From Roseomonas sp. (GTDB lineage Bacteria > Pseudomonadota > Alphaproteobacteria > Acetobacterales > Acetobacteraceae), in contig JADCGF010000001.1 in assembly GCA_020249145.1 (NCBI GenBank), positions 248,001 through 312,000 of the forward strand: a DNA stretch of 64,000 nucleotides, written 5' to 3'. A program made the position numbers and the translations under genes. The first letter of the stretch is position 1; every line of letters starts with the position of its first letter. Of this stretch, positions 16,160 to 25,778 are shown in pieces. Under the pieces are notes generated by a model. The model was not told where the DNA came from. It searched no databases and saw nothing but the letters and a program-made list of their open reading frames with translations.

Positions 16160-16633
16160 TTAGCTGAAGCGAACCGCAGCGATTTCGACCGAACGGGAAC
16201 CGCCGGGGGCGGGCACTTCCACTGAATCCCCCACCTTGCGCCCCATCAGCGCCCTGGCAAGCGGTGAGGAGACCGAGATGGAACCCTGCTTCATATCGGC
16301 TTCATACTGCCCAACGATACGGTAGTTTTTCTCGTCGTCGGATTCTTCGTCAACGATGGTGACATAGGCGCCAAAGCGCACCTGGTCCCCAGTAAGCTTT
16401 TTGGAATCAATGACTTCGACGGAAGGGATCACCGATTCCAGCTCCGCGATGCGGCCTTCAATGAAGGATTGGCGTTCCCGCGCCGCGTGGTATTCGGCGT
16501 TTTCGGAAAGGTCGCCATGGGCGCGCGCTTCGGCAATCGCCCGAATGATCGCGGGGCGTTCTTCCGATTTCAACTGCTTGAGTTCCTCCTCCAAGCGCGC
16601 GAGGCCCTCGGCGGTCATTGGGAACTTTTGCAC
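16160..16633 (-). CDS. greA: transcription elongation factor GreA
   Basis: A 157-aa secondary-channel factor that stimulates transcript cleavage by stalled RNA polymerase. The GTG start at 16633 yields VQKFPMTAEGLARLEEEL, matching the GreA N-terminus; the frame is open further upstream but the extension is not GreA-like. The coiled-coil tip residues lie in DLSENAEYHAARERQ. The C-terminal FKBP-like domain ends in ISVSSPLARALMGRKVGDSVEV. It lies downstream of carB, the usual alphaproteobacterial order, and upstream of ilvA. Confidence 0.96.
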   Translation of the reverse strand: MQKFPMTAEGLARLEEELKQLKSEERPAIIRAIAEARAHGDLSENAEYHAARERQSFIEGRIAELESVIPSVEVIDSKKLTGDQVRFGAYVTIVDEESDDEKNYRIVGQYEADMKQGSISVSSPLARALMGRKVGDSVEVPAPGGSRSVEIAAVRFS

Positions 16634-16713
16634 AGGCGTCTTCCTTGGCTTCGTTCCGCCCGGCTGGCGCCGGGCGGAAAACACGAAGGGGCCGCTTTGG
16701 GCAGCCCCAGTCG

Positions 16714-19700
16714 TCAAAACGATTTCTCAAAATATGCCTGAAGGGGCGCAACATCAAGGGTTCCGGCGCGTAAAGCCGCAATGGCATGCACGGCGGCCCT
16801 TGCGCCGGCGAGCGTCGTGTAATGCGGCACGCCCTGGGTGAGTGCGCTGCGGCGGATGTCGAAGCTATCGGAAACCGATTGCCCGCCCCCGGTGGTATTG
16901 ATTACCAGTTGAATATCGCCGGATTTGATCGCGTCCACACAATGGGGGCGGCCTTCCAGCACCTTGTTCACAATTTCGCAGGTCAAGCCGGCTTCCCGAA
17001 TGCGCGCCGCAGTGCCGCGCGTGGCCACCACGCGGAAGCCCATTTCCGCCAGACGCCGCGCGAGTGTCACCGCCGCGCCCTTGTCTGATTCCTTGACCGA
17101 AATGAAGGCGGTGCCGGATTCCGGCAGCTTCACCCCGGCGCCAAGCTGGGATTTCAGGAAGGCGCGCTCAAAGGAAACATCAAGGCCCATAACTTCCCCG
17201 GTGGATTTCATTTCCGGGCCCAGGATCACATCCACATTGGGGAAGCGATTGAAGGGGAAGACCGCTTCCTTCACGGCCACATGGCGGTAAATGGCGTCAT
17301 CATCCAGGTTGAATTCAGCAAGCTTCGCACCAGCCATGACGCGCGCGCCAATCTTCGCCACCGCAACGCCGGTGGCCTTGGCCACGAAAGGCACGGTGCG
17401 GGAGGCACGCGGGTTCACTTCCAGCACATAAATCTCATTATCCTTGACGGCATATTGCACATTCATCAGCCCCTGCACTTTCAGTGCACGCGCCATGGCA
17501 ACCGTCTCAGCCTTCAATTCGGTCACGATCGCAGGCGGCAGCGAATAGGGCGGCAGCGAACAGGCGGAATCGCCAGAATGAATGCCGGCTTCTTCGATAT
17601 GCTCCATCACGCCGGCGACATGCACATTGCCATCGGAATCCGCGATGCAATCCACATCCACTTCAATGGCATCCACCAGGTATTGATCAATCAGGATGGG
17701 GTTTTCGCCAGAAACCTTCACAGCCTCCGCACCAAAGCGCATGAGCTGTTCGCGGTTATAGGCGATTTCCATCGCGCGCCCGCCCAGCACATAGGAAGGC
17801 CGCACCACAACGGGGTAGCCGATCCGCTCCGCTTCATCCGCCGCGTCTTCCAGTGTGCGCACCGTGCCATTGCGTGGCTGCTTCAGGCCAAGCCCCTTCA
17901 GCAATTGCTGAAAGCGTTCGCGGTCTTCGGCAATGTCAATCGCCTCCGCACTGGTGCCCAAAATGGGAATGCCCGCCTTGTGCAAAGCCTGGCTGAGCTT
18001 GAGCGGCGTTTGCCCACCATATTGCACAATGCAGCCGAGCAATTCGCCGGATTCCTGTTCCTTGCGGATCAGGGAAATCACATCTTCCGCCGTGAGTGGT
18101 TCAAAATAGAGCCGATCCGATGTGTCGTAATCCGTGCTGACGGTTTCAGGGTTGCAATTGACCATAATGGTCTCAAACCCTGCTTCCTTCAGCGCGTAAG
18201 CGGCATGGACGCAGCAGTAATCGAATTCGATCCCCTGGCCGATGCGGTTTGGTCCGCCGCCCAGGATGATGATTTTCTGCCGCGCGGTGGGGTGGCTTTC
18301 GCACACTGGGGTGCCGAAGCCGCCTTCATAGGTGGAATACATATAGGGCGTCTCAGATGCGAATTCCGCCGCGCAGGTATCAATCCGCTTATAGACCGGC
18401 ATCACGCCAAGCTTGATGCGCAATGCCGCCACTTCAGCTTCGGTGCTGCCGGTGAGCACTGCCAGCCGCTTATCGGCAAAGCCCATGGCCTTGATGCTAC
18501 GTAGCGCGGTGGCGTCACGCGGCAGGCCATTGCTGCGGACATCGGCCTCCATGCGCACCAGTTTTTCAATCTCCCGCAGGAACCAGGGGTCGAATTTGCA
18601 GGCTTCGTGTACTGCCTCCACGCTCATGCCCGCGCGCATGGCCTGCGCCGCAATCAGAATGCGATCAGGCTGCGGGGTTGCGAGTGCTGCATGGAAAGAC
18701 TGCGGGCTGCCATCGCCGGGAATGGGCACTTCATCCAACCCGGAATATCCAATCTCCAGCCCGCGCAGGCCCTTTTGCATGGCTTCCGCGAAGGAACGGC
18801 CAATCGCCATGGTTTCCCCCACCGATTTCATGGAGGTGGTGAGCGTGGCCGGCGTGCCGGGGAATTTTTCAAAAGTGAAGCGCGGGATCTTCACCACCAC
18901 ATAATCAATGGTGGGCTCAAAGCTGGCCGGCGTGACCTTGGTGATGTCGTTGGCCAATTCATCAAGCGTATAGCCAACGGCGAGCTTCGCCGCGACCTTG
19001 GCGATGGGAAAACCCGTGGCCTTGGAAGCGAGCGCGGAAGACCGCGAAACGCGCGGGTTCATTTCAATGATCACCATGCGCCCATCGGCCGGGTTGATGC
19101 CGAATTGCACATTAGACCCGCCGGTATCCACGCCGATTTCGCGCAAGCAGGCGATAGAGGCATCGCGCATGCGCTGATATTCCTTATCGGTCAGCGTCAG
19201 CGCCGGCGCGATGGTGACGGAATCGCCCGTATGCACACCCATCGCATCCAGGTTTTCAATGGAACAGATGATGATGCAGTTATCCGCGCGGTCGCGGACC
19301 ACTTCCATTTCAAACTCTTTCCAGCCGAGCACGCTTTCTTCCACCAGCACTTCACTGGTCATGGAGGCAGCGAGACCAGCCGAGACGATTTGTTCGAATT
19401 CCTCACGATTATAGGCAATGCCGCCGCCAGTGCCGCCAAGCGTGAAGGATGGCCGAATAACGCAGGGCAGGCCCACAATTTTCAGCGCATCCCAGGCTTC
19501 CGGCATGGTATGCGCGATTTCGCTTTTCGGGCTTTCAATGCCGATTTTGGTCATGGCATTGCGGAATTTTTGGCGGTCTTCAGCTTTATCAATCACCTCG
19601 GCCTTCGCACCAATCAATTCGCAGCCGTATTTTTCCAGAATGCCGGCCTCGGCGAGTTTCAGCGAGGTATTGAGCGCAGTCTGTCCGCCCATGGTGGGCA

Positions 19701-19959
19701 GCAAAGCATCGGGGCGTTCCTTGGCGATGATTTTCTCAACGATCTCGACCGTGATGGGTTCGATATAGGTGGCATCGGCCAGCCCCGGATCGGTCATGAT
19801 GGTGGCCGGGTTGGAATTGACCAGAATGACGCGATAGCCCTCAGCCCGCAGCGCCTTGCAGGCTTGCGCGCCAGAATAATCGAATTCGCAGGCCTGGCCG
19901 ATGACAATCGGCCCGGCGCCGATGATCATGATGGAGTTGATGTCAGTGCGCTTCGGCAT
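16714..19959 (-). CDS. carB: carbamoyl-phosphate synthase large subunit
   Basis: The synthase subunit makes carbamoyl phosphate from bicarbonate, ammonia (channelled from CarA) and two ATP, feeding arginine and pyrimidines. At 1081 aa it is full length. The N-terminal half begins [30 protein letters not shown] sequence, with ATP-grasp signatures including [14 protein letters not shown] and [18 protein letters not shown]. The second half repeats this ([49 protein letters not shown]). The last 130 residues form the methylglyoxal-synthase-like regulatory domain. It lies 41 nt downstream of the LysE-type gene and about 2.1 kb downstream of carA, on the same strand. Confidence 0.98.
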   Translation of the reverse strand: MPKRTDINSIMIIGAGPIVIGQACEFDYSGAQACKALRAEGYRVILVNSNPATIMTDPGLADATYIEPITVEIVEKIIAKERPDALLPTMGGQTALNTSLKLAEAGILEKYGCELIGAKAEVIDKAEDRQKFRNAMTKIGIESPKSEIAHTMPEAWDALKIVGLPCVIRPSFTLGGTGGGIAYNREEFEQIVSAGLAASMTSEVLVEESVLGWKEFEMEVVRDRADNCIIICSIENLDAMGVHTGDSVTIAPALTLTDKEYQRMRDASIACLREIGVDTGGSNVQFGINPADGRMVIIEMNPRVSRSSALASKATGFPIAKVAAKLAVGYTLDELANDITKVTPASFEPTIDYVVVKIPRFTFEKFPGTPATLTTSMKSVGETMAIGRSFAEAMQKGLRGLEIGYSGLDEVPIPGDGSPQSFHAALATPQPDRILIAAQAMRAGMSVEAVHEACKFDPWFLREIEKLVRMEADVRSNGLPRDATALRSIKAMGFADKRLAVLTGSTEAEVAALRIKLGVMPVYKRIDTCAAEFASETPYMYSTYEGGFGTPVCESHPTARQKIIILGGGPNRIGQGIEFDYCCVHAAYALKEAGFETIMVNCNPETVSTDYDTSDRLYFEPLTAEDVISLIRKEQESGELLGCIVQYGGQTPLKLSQALHKAGIPILGTSAEAIDIAEDRERFQQLLKGLGLKQPRNGTVRTLEDAADEAERIGYPVVVRPSYVLGGRAMEIAYNREQLMRFGAEAVKVSGENPILIDQYLVDAIEVDVDCIADSDGNVHVAGVMEHIEEAGIHSGDSACSLPPYSLPPAIVTELKAETVAMARALKVQGLMNVQYAVKDNEIYVLEVNPRASRTVPFVAKATGVAVAKIGARVMAGAKLAEFNLDDDAIYRHVAVKEAVFPFNRFPNVDVILGPEMKSTGEVMGLDVSFERAFLKSQLGAGVKLPESGTAFISVKESDKGAAVTLARRLAEMGFRVVATRGTAARIREAGLTCEIVNKVLEGRPHCVDAIKSGDIQLVINTTGGGQSVSDSFDIRRSALTQGVPHYTTLAGARAAVHAIAALRAGTLDVAPLQAYFEKSF

Positions 19960-20000
19960 GGTTCAGGGCCTTGAGGTTTGCATCGGGGTGAGAGGGGGAT

Positions 20001-20633
20001 TCATGCGCGGCTTTCGGTGGCGAGTTTGAGCGCGATTAACGCCAAAGCCCCGCCCAAAATCCAACGCTGTGCGGCCATCCAGGTCGGGTTTTCGCTGAGG
20101 AAGCGCGAAACCCCGGCGGCGCCGTAAATCAACAAGCCATCGAAGATGATGGCGATGGCAATTTGCACCGCGCCAAGCGTGATGCTTTGTAGAAAAACAT
20201 CGCCAAGCGCGGGGTCAATGAAGGGCGGCAGCACCGCCACATAGAATATCGCAACCTTGGGATTGAGCGCGGCAGTCGCGAAGCCAACACCAAACAGGCG
20301 CGATGCTGGTTCTCGTGGCATGGGGCGCGCGGTGAAAATCGGCTGCCCACCGGGGCGGAAACATTGCCACGCCAGAAACGCGAGATAAGCCGCACCACCA
20401 ATGCGCAGCACATCCCAGGCATAGGGAATGGCGAAAAGCGCTGCCGTAATCCCCGCCGCGGCGCAGAGCATGATGAACAGCGACCCGCATTGGCAGCCGA
20501 TCAACGAAATCATGCCGGCGCCAACGCCCTGCGCTAGGGAGCGCGAGACAAGATAAAGCATATTCGGCCCCGGCGTGGCGGCGAGACCGAGCGAGAGGGC
20601 CGCGAAGATCAGTAGGGTTTCGAGGGTGGGCAT
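20001..20633 (-). CDS. LysE family amino-acid exporter
   Basis: A 210-aa membrane protein of the LysE/RhtB family. It starts with the hallmark TPGPNMLYLVSRSLAQG near residue 20 and has about six hydrophobic segments, with ALNPKVAIFYVAVLPPF near the middle. It should export amino acids or similar small molecules; the substrate is unknown. Its start codon overlaps the stop of the preceding unknown gene by one base (TGATG), so translation is likely coupled. Its position just upstream of carB makes a link to arginine or related amino acids plausible (inference). Confidence 0.9.
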   Translation of the reverse strand: MPTLETLLIFAALSLGLAATPGPNMLYLVSRSLAQGVGAGMISLIGCQCGSLFIMLCAAAGITAALFAIPYAWDVLRIGGAAYLAFLAWQCFRPGGQPIFTARPMPREPASRLFGVGFATAALNPKVAIFYVAVLPPFIDPALGDVFLQSITLGAVQIAIAIIFDGLLIYGAAGVSRFLSENPTWMAAQRWILGGALALIALKLATESRA

Positions 20634-21232
20634 CAGCCCATCAATCCCTTCGCTAACATATACAGGGCAACGAATGCTGCTTTGGATGCTTCCTCAACAG
20701 CTGTGCCGGCAACTTTGTCAGCCAGCCAGAGCAGAAATCCCACTTTCGCAACAGCCTGAAAGATGTCATCGACCCATATACGTCCATCAACTAATTGTTC
20801 CCGAAGAGAACGAGACTTTGAAAGCACCGCGACCCGCTCGTCGGCAGTTAGTCGTAACTCGTTACTTCCAGATTCGAGAGTCCCCTCAAGCAGTTGAAGA
20901 CTTTCTATGGCAGCATTTCTGCCTGGCGCATTTGCTTCAAGACGAACGATAGGGTCTGAATTATACTGCAATGATGCTATCAGTGACTCGTCTATGTAAA
21001 TTTTTCCGTCCTGAGGTTGAGGCAAACCCGCGCAAATCCAAGCGGAATACGCGCCTGTCGCTGAATTGGCCGGATCTATCTGTCGCCGACATGGAACCAG
21101 ATCATCCGGTGCATATATGCCACCTTGATGCACAAGATATGGACCTGGAGTATTGCCGCGCACGGGAGACCCAGTCTCAAGGGTGAGACTAGAAAGTTCT
21201 ATTACTTTAGCGTTCTCGGGACCGGGAAGCAT
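20633..21232 (-). CDS. unknown protein inside the car cluster
   Basis: I do not recognise this 199-aa protein. The base composition is visibly AT-richer and the codon use differs from neighbouring car genes. The N-terminal 120 residues look mixed alpha/beta with no signal peptide. Residues about 160-199 (VAKVGFLLWLADKVAG onward) are hydrophobic or amphipathic and may contact the membrane. It overlaps the LysE gene by one base and so probably shares its mRNA. It looks like a later insertion between carA-SDR and carB. A partner of the exporter is possible but there is no direct evidence. Confidence 0.7.
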   Translation of the reverse strand: MLPGPENAKVIELSSLTLETGSPVRGNTPGPYLVHQGGIYAPDDLVPCRRQIDPANSATGAYSAWICAGLPQPQDGKIYIDESLIASLQYNSDPIVRLEANAPGRNAAIESLQLLEGTLESGSNELRLTADERVAVLSKSRSLREQLVDGRIWVDDIFQAVAKVGFLLWLADKVAGTAVEEASKAAFVALYMLAKGLMG

Positions 21233-21294
21233 GATGAACCTCTACCGCGCTAAATCAGACCAGATACGGCGATAACCTCGGCGCTAAAGTCACA

Positions 21295-22062
21295 TCACCC
21301 CTGCACCGAATACCCACCATCCACCGGAATCGCGACCCCGGTGATGAAGGCCGCGGCATCGGAAGCGAGGAAGGCCGCAACCCCCTCAAAATCCGCGGGC
21401 TCGCCCCAGCGCTTGGAAGGCGTGCGCGCCAGCACATTGTCATTCAGCCCGGCCATATCCTGCCGCGCCTTGCGCGTCAGCTCCGTATCAATCCAGCCGG
21501 GCAGAATCACATTCACCGTAATGCCATCCGCGGCCCAGGCGACGGCGGTGGATTTCGTCATCTGCACCACGCCGCCCTTGGAAGCGCCGTAAGCCACATG
21601 CAAAGGCAGGCCAAAGATGGACAGCATGGACCCGTTATTGATCACGCGCCCGCAGCCATGCGCCTTCAAATACGGATAGGCCGCTTGGGATGCCAACATG
21701 CCGCTGGTGAGGTTGGTGTTGATGATGCTGTGCCAGTCTTCCAGCTTATAAGTCTCAGGCCGGTTGCGGATATTCGTGCCGGCATTATTCACCAGAATAT
21801 CCAAACGCCCCAACCGCTTGGCGGTTTCTTCCACCATCGCCGTAATCGAAGCCGGGTCGGTCACATCCACTGCGATGCTTTCCGCCTTGGCGCCAAGGGC
21901 GCGCAAGCCCGCCACCGCCGCGTCATTCTTCGCGGCATTGCGCCCGGCGATCATCACCGTCGCACCTGCCTTCGCCAGGCCCGTTGCCATACCAAGGCCA
22001 ATGCCACCATTGCCACCGGTTACCAGCGCAACGCGGCCGGTCAGATCAAACATCTTGCTCAT
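21295..22062 (-). CDS. SDR family oxidoreductase (gluconate/glucose dehydrogenase-like)
   Basis: A 255-aa classical SDR: cofactor motif TGGNGGIG (16-23), NNAG, catalytic Ser in [18 protein letters not shown], and the C-terminal [14 protein letters not shown]. Overall sequence resembles sugar-acid dehydrogenases such as 2-dehydro-3-deoxy-gluconate 5-dehydrogenase, but the substrate is not proven. Its ATG overlaps the carA stop codon (ATGA), so it is translated from the carA mRNA. The association with carA is unusual metabolically. Confidence 0.88.
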   Translation of the reverse strand: MSKMFDLTGRVALVTGGNGGIGLGMATGLAKAGATVMIAGRNAAKNDAAVAGLRALGAKAESIAVDVTDPASITAMVEETAKRLGRLDILVNNAGTNIRNRPETYKLEDWHSIINTNLTSGMLASQAAYPYLKAHGCGRVINNGSMLSIFGLPLHVAYGASKGGVVQMTKSTAVAWAADGITVNVILPGWIDTELTRKARQDMAGLNDNVLARTPSKRWGEPADFEGVAAFLASDAAAFITGVAIPVDGGYSVQG

Positions 22063-23426
22063 GCCTTGGCCCTTTCGATCATTTCAACGAAGCGATGGAA
22101 CAAATAATGGCTGTCGGATGGCCCGGGGCTCGCTTCCGGGTGGTATTGCACGGAAAAGGCCGGGCGATCTGTCGCCGCGACACCTTCATTGGTGCCATCG
22201 AACAGAGAAATATGCGTGACCTTCGCATTGGCCGGCAGGCTTTCCGGGTCCACGGCGAAGCCGTGATTCTGGCTGGTGATTTCCACCTTGCCCGTCGTCA
22301 AATCCTTCACCGGCTGATTGGCGCCGCGATGCCCGCGCGCCAGCTTGAAGGTGCGCGCGCCAAGCGCCAGCGACAGCAATTGATGCCCCAAACAAATGCC
22401 GAAAATCGGCAGCTTCTTGTCCAGCACGGCGCGAATGGCGGGCAGCGCGTAAGTGCCTGTCGCCGCCGGGTCACCGGGGCCATTGGACAGGAACACACCA
22501 TCCGGCTTTTGCGCGAGAATCTCCTCGGCTGAGGCCGTGGCGGGCAGCACCACCACATCACAACCGGCGGAAGCCAGGCAGCGCAGGATATTGCGCTTGG
22601 CGCCGTAATCCATCGCGACAACGCGGTATTTCGGGGCGGTTTGGCGGCCAAAGCCGGCGGGCCAGGCCCATTCGGTTTCATCCCAGCGATAGCTCTGCCG
22701 GCAGGTGACATCCTTGGCGAGGTCCATGCCTTCCAGCCCCGGCCAGCCAGCGGCTTCAGCGCGCAGCGCCGCGATATCAAACTTCCCATCCGCACGGTGG
22801 CACAAAACGCCATTGGGTGGCCCGCCATCGCGGATGCGCGCGGTCAGGGCGCGGGTATCAATGCCGGCAAGGCCGGGCACGCCGTGGGAAACCAGCCAGG
22901 CATGCAAATGTCGCGTGGCGCGGTAATTGGCAGGCTCCGTGACATCCTGCTTCACGATCAGCCCGCGCGCCGCAGGTGTCAGGGCTTCGATATCTTCCCC
23001 ATTGGTGCCGACATTGCCGATATGCGGGAAGGTGAAGGTGATGATCTGCCCGGCATAGGAAGGATCGGTCAGGGTTTCCTGATAGCCGGTCATGCCCGTG
23101 TTGAAGCAAATTTCGGCCACCGCCTTGCCCTCTGCCCCGAAGCCGCGGCCCCAAAAGACGCTGCCATCAGCCAGGACAAGGCAGGCGGTGGCGCCAGGGG
23201 GGGCGGTATCGGCCATGGGAAGGGGCTCCGTTTTCGGGGTTTCGGATGGGGCGCCGGTCATATCGGCCAGAGTCAGGCCAGTGGCGGTCAGGATGGCGGG
23301 CCAATGCTTGGCGGGAATGGCCTTGGATTGCCGCCATTTGCGAATGGCTTCCGTGCCGACGCCACAGCGTTCGGCCGCGGCTTCAGCCCCGCCCAAAAGG
23401 GCGATGATGTCTTCAACGCTGCGCAT
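22059..23426 (-). CDS. carA: carbamoyl-phosphate synthase small subunit with N-terminal helix-turn-helix domain
   Basis: A 455-aa protein. Residues 71-455 are ordinary CarA: an N-terminal domain with NTGMTGYQE and [15 protein letters not shown], then a class I glutaminase with Cys345 in GICLGHQLL and His429/Glu431 in YHPEASPGP. It supplies ammonia from glutamine to CarB. Residues 1-57 form a YdaS/Cro-like helix-turn-helix (about [20 protein letters not shown], then KWRQSKAIP), followed by a Pro/Thr-rich linker. I recall a database domain called carph-isopro with this context; this is from memory and should be checked. Two starts are credible: the ATG at 23426, which lacks a Shine-Dalgarno but follows a possible leaderless promoter, and the ATG at 23216 with GGAG 9 nt upstream, giving a 385-aa conventional CarA. 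The stop overlaps the SDR start. Confidence 0.93.
   Translation of the reverse strand: MRSVEDIIALLGGAEAAAERCGVGTEAIRKWRQSKAIPAKHWPAILTATGLTLADMTGAPSETPKTEPLPMADTAPPGATACLVLADGSVFWGRGFGAEGKAVAEICFNTGMTGYQETLTDPSYAGQIITFTFPHIGNVGTNGEDIEALTPAARGLIVKQDVTEPANYRATRHLHAWLVSHGVPGLAGIDTRALTARIRDGGPPNGVLCHRADGKFDIAALRAEAAGWPGLEGMDLAKDVTCRQSYRWDETEWAWPAGFGRQTAPKYRVVAMDYGAKRNILRCLASAGCDVVVLPATASAEEILAQKPDGVFLSNGPGDPAATGTYALPAIRAVLDKKLPIFGICLGHQLLSLALGARTFKLARGHRGANQPVKDLTTGKVEITSQNHGFAVDPESLPANAKVTHISLFDGTNEGVAATDRPAFSVQYHPEASPGPSDSHYLFHRFVEMIERAKA
23214..23229 (-). promoter_or_regulatory. internal ribosome binding site and start for plain CarA
   Basis: On the reverse strand GGAG (23226-23229) lies 9 nt before the in-frame ATG at 23214-23216. 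Translation from here gives [19 protein letters not shown], which aligns with the usual CarA N-terminus and excludes the helix-turn-helix. The codon is Met71 of the long form. Confidence 0.5.
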
Positions 23427-23434
23427 GAGGCCGG

Positions 23435-23463
23435 CTTATCTGGGAAAAAACTTCCCAAGGCAA
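23435..23463 (-). promoter_or_regulatory. carA promoter with operator-like palindrome in its spacer
   Basis: Reverse strand: -35 TTGCCT (23458-23463), -10 GATAAG (23435-23440). The 17-bp spacer is exactly the palindrome TGGGAA-GTTTT-TTCCCA (23441-23457). The -10 box ends 8 nt before the ATG at 23426, so the start of transcription would fall at or next to the start codon, consistent with the missing Shine-Dalgarno. Each box matches consensus at 4 of 6 positions. A repressor bound to the palindrome would block RNA polymerase. Confidence 0.5.
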
Positions 23464-23573
23464 GGGAAAAGAGGGGGGCGGGAAAAATCCTCCCTGCGCC
23501 GGGCGTTTGAATTCCCTTTCCCCACGCCCAGGCGTGACGCATGATCCTGCCTCCAGCCTAAGGAGCCCCCAAG

Positions 23574-24227
23574 ATGCCCCGCAAAAGCGATGCCCCAAGT
23601 GAACGCACCCGCGTCAAGCGCATGCATGAACGCGGCGCTTATGACCGCGCGAGCATTGATGCCATTCTGGATGCGCAGCCCCTGGCGCATATTGCCTATG
23701 TGCTGAATGGCGCGCCCTTCGTCACACCCACGCTGCAATGGCGCGAAGGGGATCATGTGTATTGGCATGGCTCTGCCGCGAGCCGCATGATTGAAACCTG
23801 TATTGAGGCGGATGTCTGCGTCACGGTCACGCTGATGGATGGGCTGGTGCTGGCGCGGTCTGCCTATAATCATTCGGTCAATTATCGTTCGGTCATGCTG
23901 CTGGGCCGCGCGCGGCTGATCAGCGACGCGGCCGAGAAGGAAGTGCGGCTGAAGAATTTTGTGGAAGGCATGTTCCCGGGCCGCTGGGATAGGCTCCGAC
24001 CCATGACCGCCTATGAAGCCAAGGCGACAACCGTTCTCGCGATTGAAATCAATGAGGCATCGGCGAAGATCCGCCGCGGCCCGCCTGGCGATCCGGAGGA
24101 GGATTTGGCGCAGGATGTCTGGGCTGGCGTGCTGCCGCTGGAAACCCGCACCCTGCCGCCCATTCCCGATGCGCGCGGCAGTGTCGCGACACCGCCGGAA
24201 TATCTGACGCGGTTCAAGATTGGGTGA
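23574..24227 (+). CDS. pyridoxamine 5'-phosphate oxidase family protein
   Basis: A 217-aa split-barrel flavin-binding-type protein. The N-terminal part has LAHIAYVLNGAPFVTPTLQWREGDHVYWHGS, the typical entry of the PPOX-like/FMN-binding family, followed by VCVTVTLMDGLVLARSAYNHSVNYRSV. Many relatives bind FMN, F420 or heme; the cofactor is not certain here. The C-terminal 40 residues are Pro- and acid-rich. AAGGAG precedes the ATG by 8 nt. The gene is divergent from carA and is the last core-like gene before the AT-richer island. Confidence 0.85.
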   Translation: MPRKSDAPSERTRVKRMHERGAYDRASIDAILDAQPLAHIAYVLNGAPFVTPTLQWREGDHVYWHGSAASRMIETCIEADVCVTVTLMDGLVLARSAYNHSVNYRSVMLLGRARLISDAAEKEVRLKNFVEGMFPGRWDRLRPMTAYEAKATTVLAIEINEASAKIRRGPPGDPEEDLAQDVWAGVLPLETRTLPPIPDARGSVATPPEYLTRFKIG

Positions 24228-24371
24228 GGACGTCGCAAACATCTGAAACCCGGTCCCTCTCCCTTATCACGGCGGCTTCTGAAGCATCGCCCCCCTCCCT
24301 CACAGCGGCACGCTTACGGAACTTGAGCGACTGGGGAAAGCTCATCACGAATTCGGAAGAAAGCTACAGCC

Positions 24372-25778
24372 GTGCGACCGAAACATGATTTGTCCGGCCT
24401 GATCGCCTGGGTGTACAGGGATGAATGGCGCGGCCCGATGCAGGACGCGCTATCGCGTCACGCCGAACAGGCTTGCCTTGAGGTCGGGGTAGAACTCGCC
24501 AACATCAAAATCCTTGTGGGCGATCATGCGGTCTCAACCGTTTGGGGCGCGGCATTTGAAGACCTGCTCGCGACCGATATGCCCGATGGGCGCAATCTGG
24601 CAGACGAATATCTTAAACGCCGCGGCTGGAAGGAAAGTGTCTCTACGCGCGAATACATTACGGGTCTACGCCGTTCTGTCATGAGCCTCTACGAAGTGAG
24701 CGGCTTGGTCCCCGGCGAGTCGATGCTGCTGCGTGATCTCATTTGTGGCGGCGAGCCCGTTAGGGTGATGGAAAAAAGAGGCTCCCAAGGCCTTAGGCAA
24801 TGGGATCGTATTGCCACGCGCATAATTCCGCTACGTGATAGAAATGTTATCAGTGGCACCTTGATGCTTCTGGATCTTGAAGCCAGCGATATTCTGCAGA
24901 GAAGACTGGGCAAGATAGCAAGAAAGAGAGTTCGGGAAACGAAGCTGAAGGCCAGATGCAAGGATGACGGAGCAGAGCAGCAAACCACCATGGTTACATC
25001 CGCGACTGATCAATTGCTCAGCATGGCGGCATTCATGTTCACCAATCTTTGGCTGTCTGATGAACTGAAGACGGCGCAGGGGAACCAGTTTCCTGAACTC
25101 TATAATGCTGAGGGCGATCCGATTGCCTTCACCAAGATGCACTTCCCGCTTAAATCAGGCATAACGCTGGAGCGGGTAGCGGCTGAATTGAATGCGCTAC
25201 CCGCATTGCAGCAGGCGGATGCAAGCTTCTGGAATTGGTTATCTGAAGGCGATCCCCAACAAAAAGCGCCACCAATGAAGCAAATCGCAAAAAGTCTCGT
25301 GACGAGGCTGGAGGATGGCAGCTTGGTTCTAGGGACCATTTCCTTGCAGGGCCGCAGGCTGACGCTTGAGGTGAATTCAGCAGCGCGCGCCAGTCATGGA
25401 AGGGCCCTGCTGGAGCAGAGCATTTCCAACCTCGTCGGGCCACCTTTGGTCGAGCATCTTGATCTGGCGGAACTAGCAAAGGCGAAACAGGCTGAACCTA
25501 CATCCGACGCCTTAGACCTTTCGTCGGAAGAAAAGCGCGGTTTCATCAAGCACACCCTGGATACGCATTATCGCCAAGTCATCGAGGAGCCGATTCCGGC
25601 CTTGGGCAACAAGTCTCCCCGGACCCTCATAAAGACACCAAAGGGGCGAGAGATGGTAGCCGCCTGGCTTAAAAGGGTGGAGAACCTTGGTGAACATAAG
25701 AAGCCAGACGATCCGATGCGAAGTTATGACTTCACCTGGCTTTGGCGTGAACTCGGGCTGGAGGCGTTGAGGCGCTAG
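24372..25778 (+). CDS. large unknown protein; C-terminus resembles antitoxin toxin-binding/SEC-C-associated segment
   Basis: A 468-aa protein with a GTG start and no close family recognised. Composition is AT-richer than the core genes. There is no signal peptide or membrane segment. Residues about 165-205 are strongly basic and helical. The C-terminal 90 residues contain EEPIPALGNKSPRTLIKTPKG; this resembles the ALGGKTP-like motif seen in MbcA/ParS-type antitoxin domains and in some SEC-C proteins. The similarity is by eye only. A zinc-binding CxC cluster is not present. The stop codon is TAG, where TA is the target duplication of the IS630-type element and G is the first base of the element. 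The right flank also restores TAG, so the protein is not truncated. The function is unknown; the context suggests an accessory gene. Confidence 0.75.
   Translation: MRPKHDLSGLIAWVYRDEWRGPMQDALSRHAEQACLEVGVELANIKILVGDHAVSTVWGAAFEDLLATDMPDGRNLADEYLKRRGWKESVSTREYITGLRRSVMSLYEVSGLVPGESMLLRDLICGGEPVRVMEKRGSQGLRQWDRIATRIIPLRDRNVISGTLMLLDLEASDILQRRLGKIARKRVRETKLKARCKDDGAEQQTTMVTSATDQLLSMAAFMFTNLWLSDELKTAQGNQFPELYNAEGDPIAFTKMHFPLKSGITLERVAAELNALPALQQADASFWNWLSEGDPQQKAPPMKQIAKSLVTRLEDGSLVLGTISLQGRRLTLEVNSAARASHGRALLEQSISNLVGPPLVEHLDLAELAKAKQAEPTSDALDLSSEEKRGFIKHTLDTHYRQVIEEPIPALGNKSPRTLIKTPKGREMVAAWLKRVENLGEHKKPDDPMRSYDFTWLWRELGLEALRR

Noticed and set aside
17281..19974. Long forward open frames opposite carB
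   Set aside because: carB is full length and conserved throughout; the opposite frames are His-rich shadows.
23217..23426. The idea that the N-terminal extension of carA is a chance open frame
   Set aside because: The translation is a coherent helix-turn-helix with typical spacing, linker composition is plausible and a promoter with a palindrome precedes it. I keep it as real but state the alternative start.
24372..25778. Truncation of the unknown gene by the IS630 element
   Set aside because: The stop codon TAG is present both with the element and in the sequence restored after its removal, so the coding end is unchanged.
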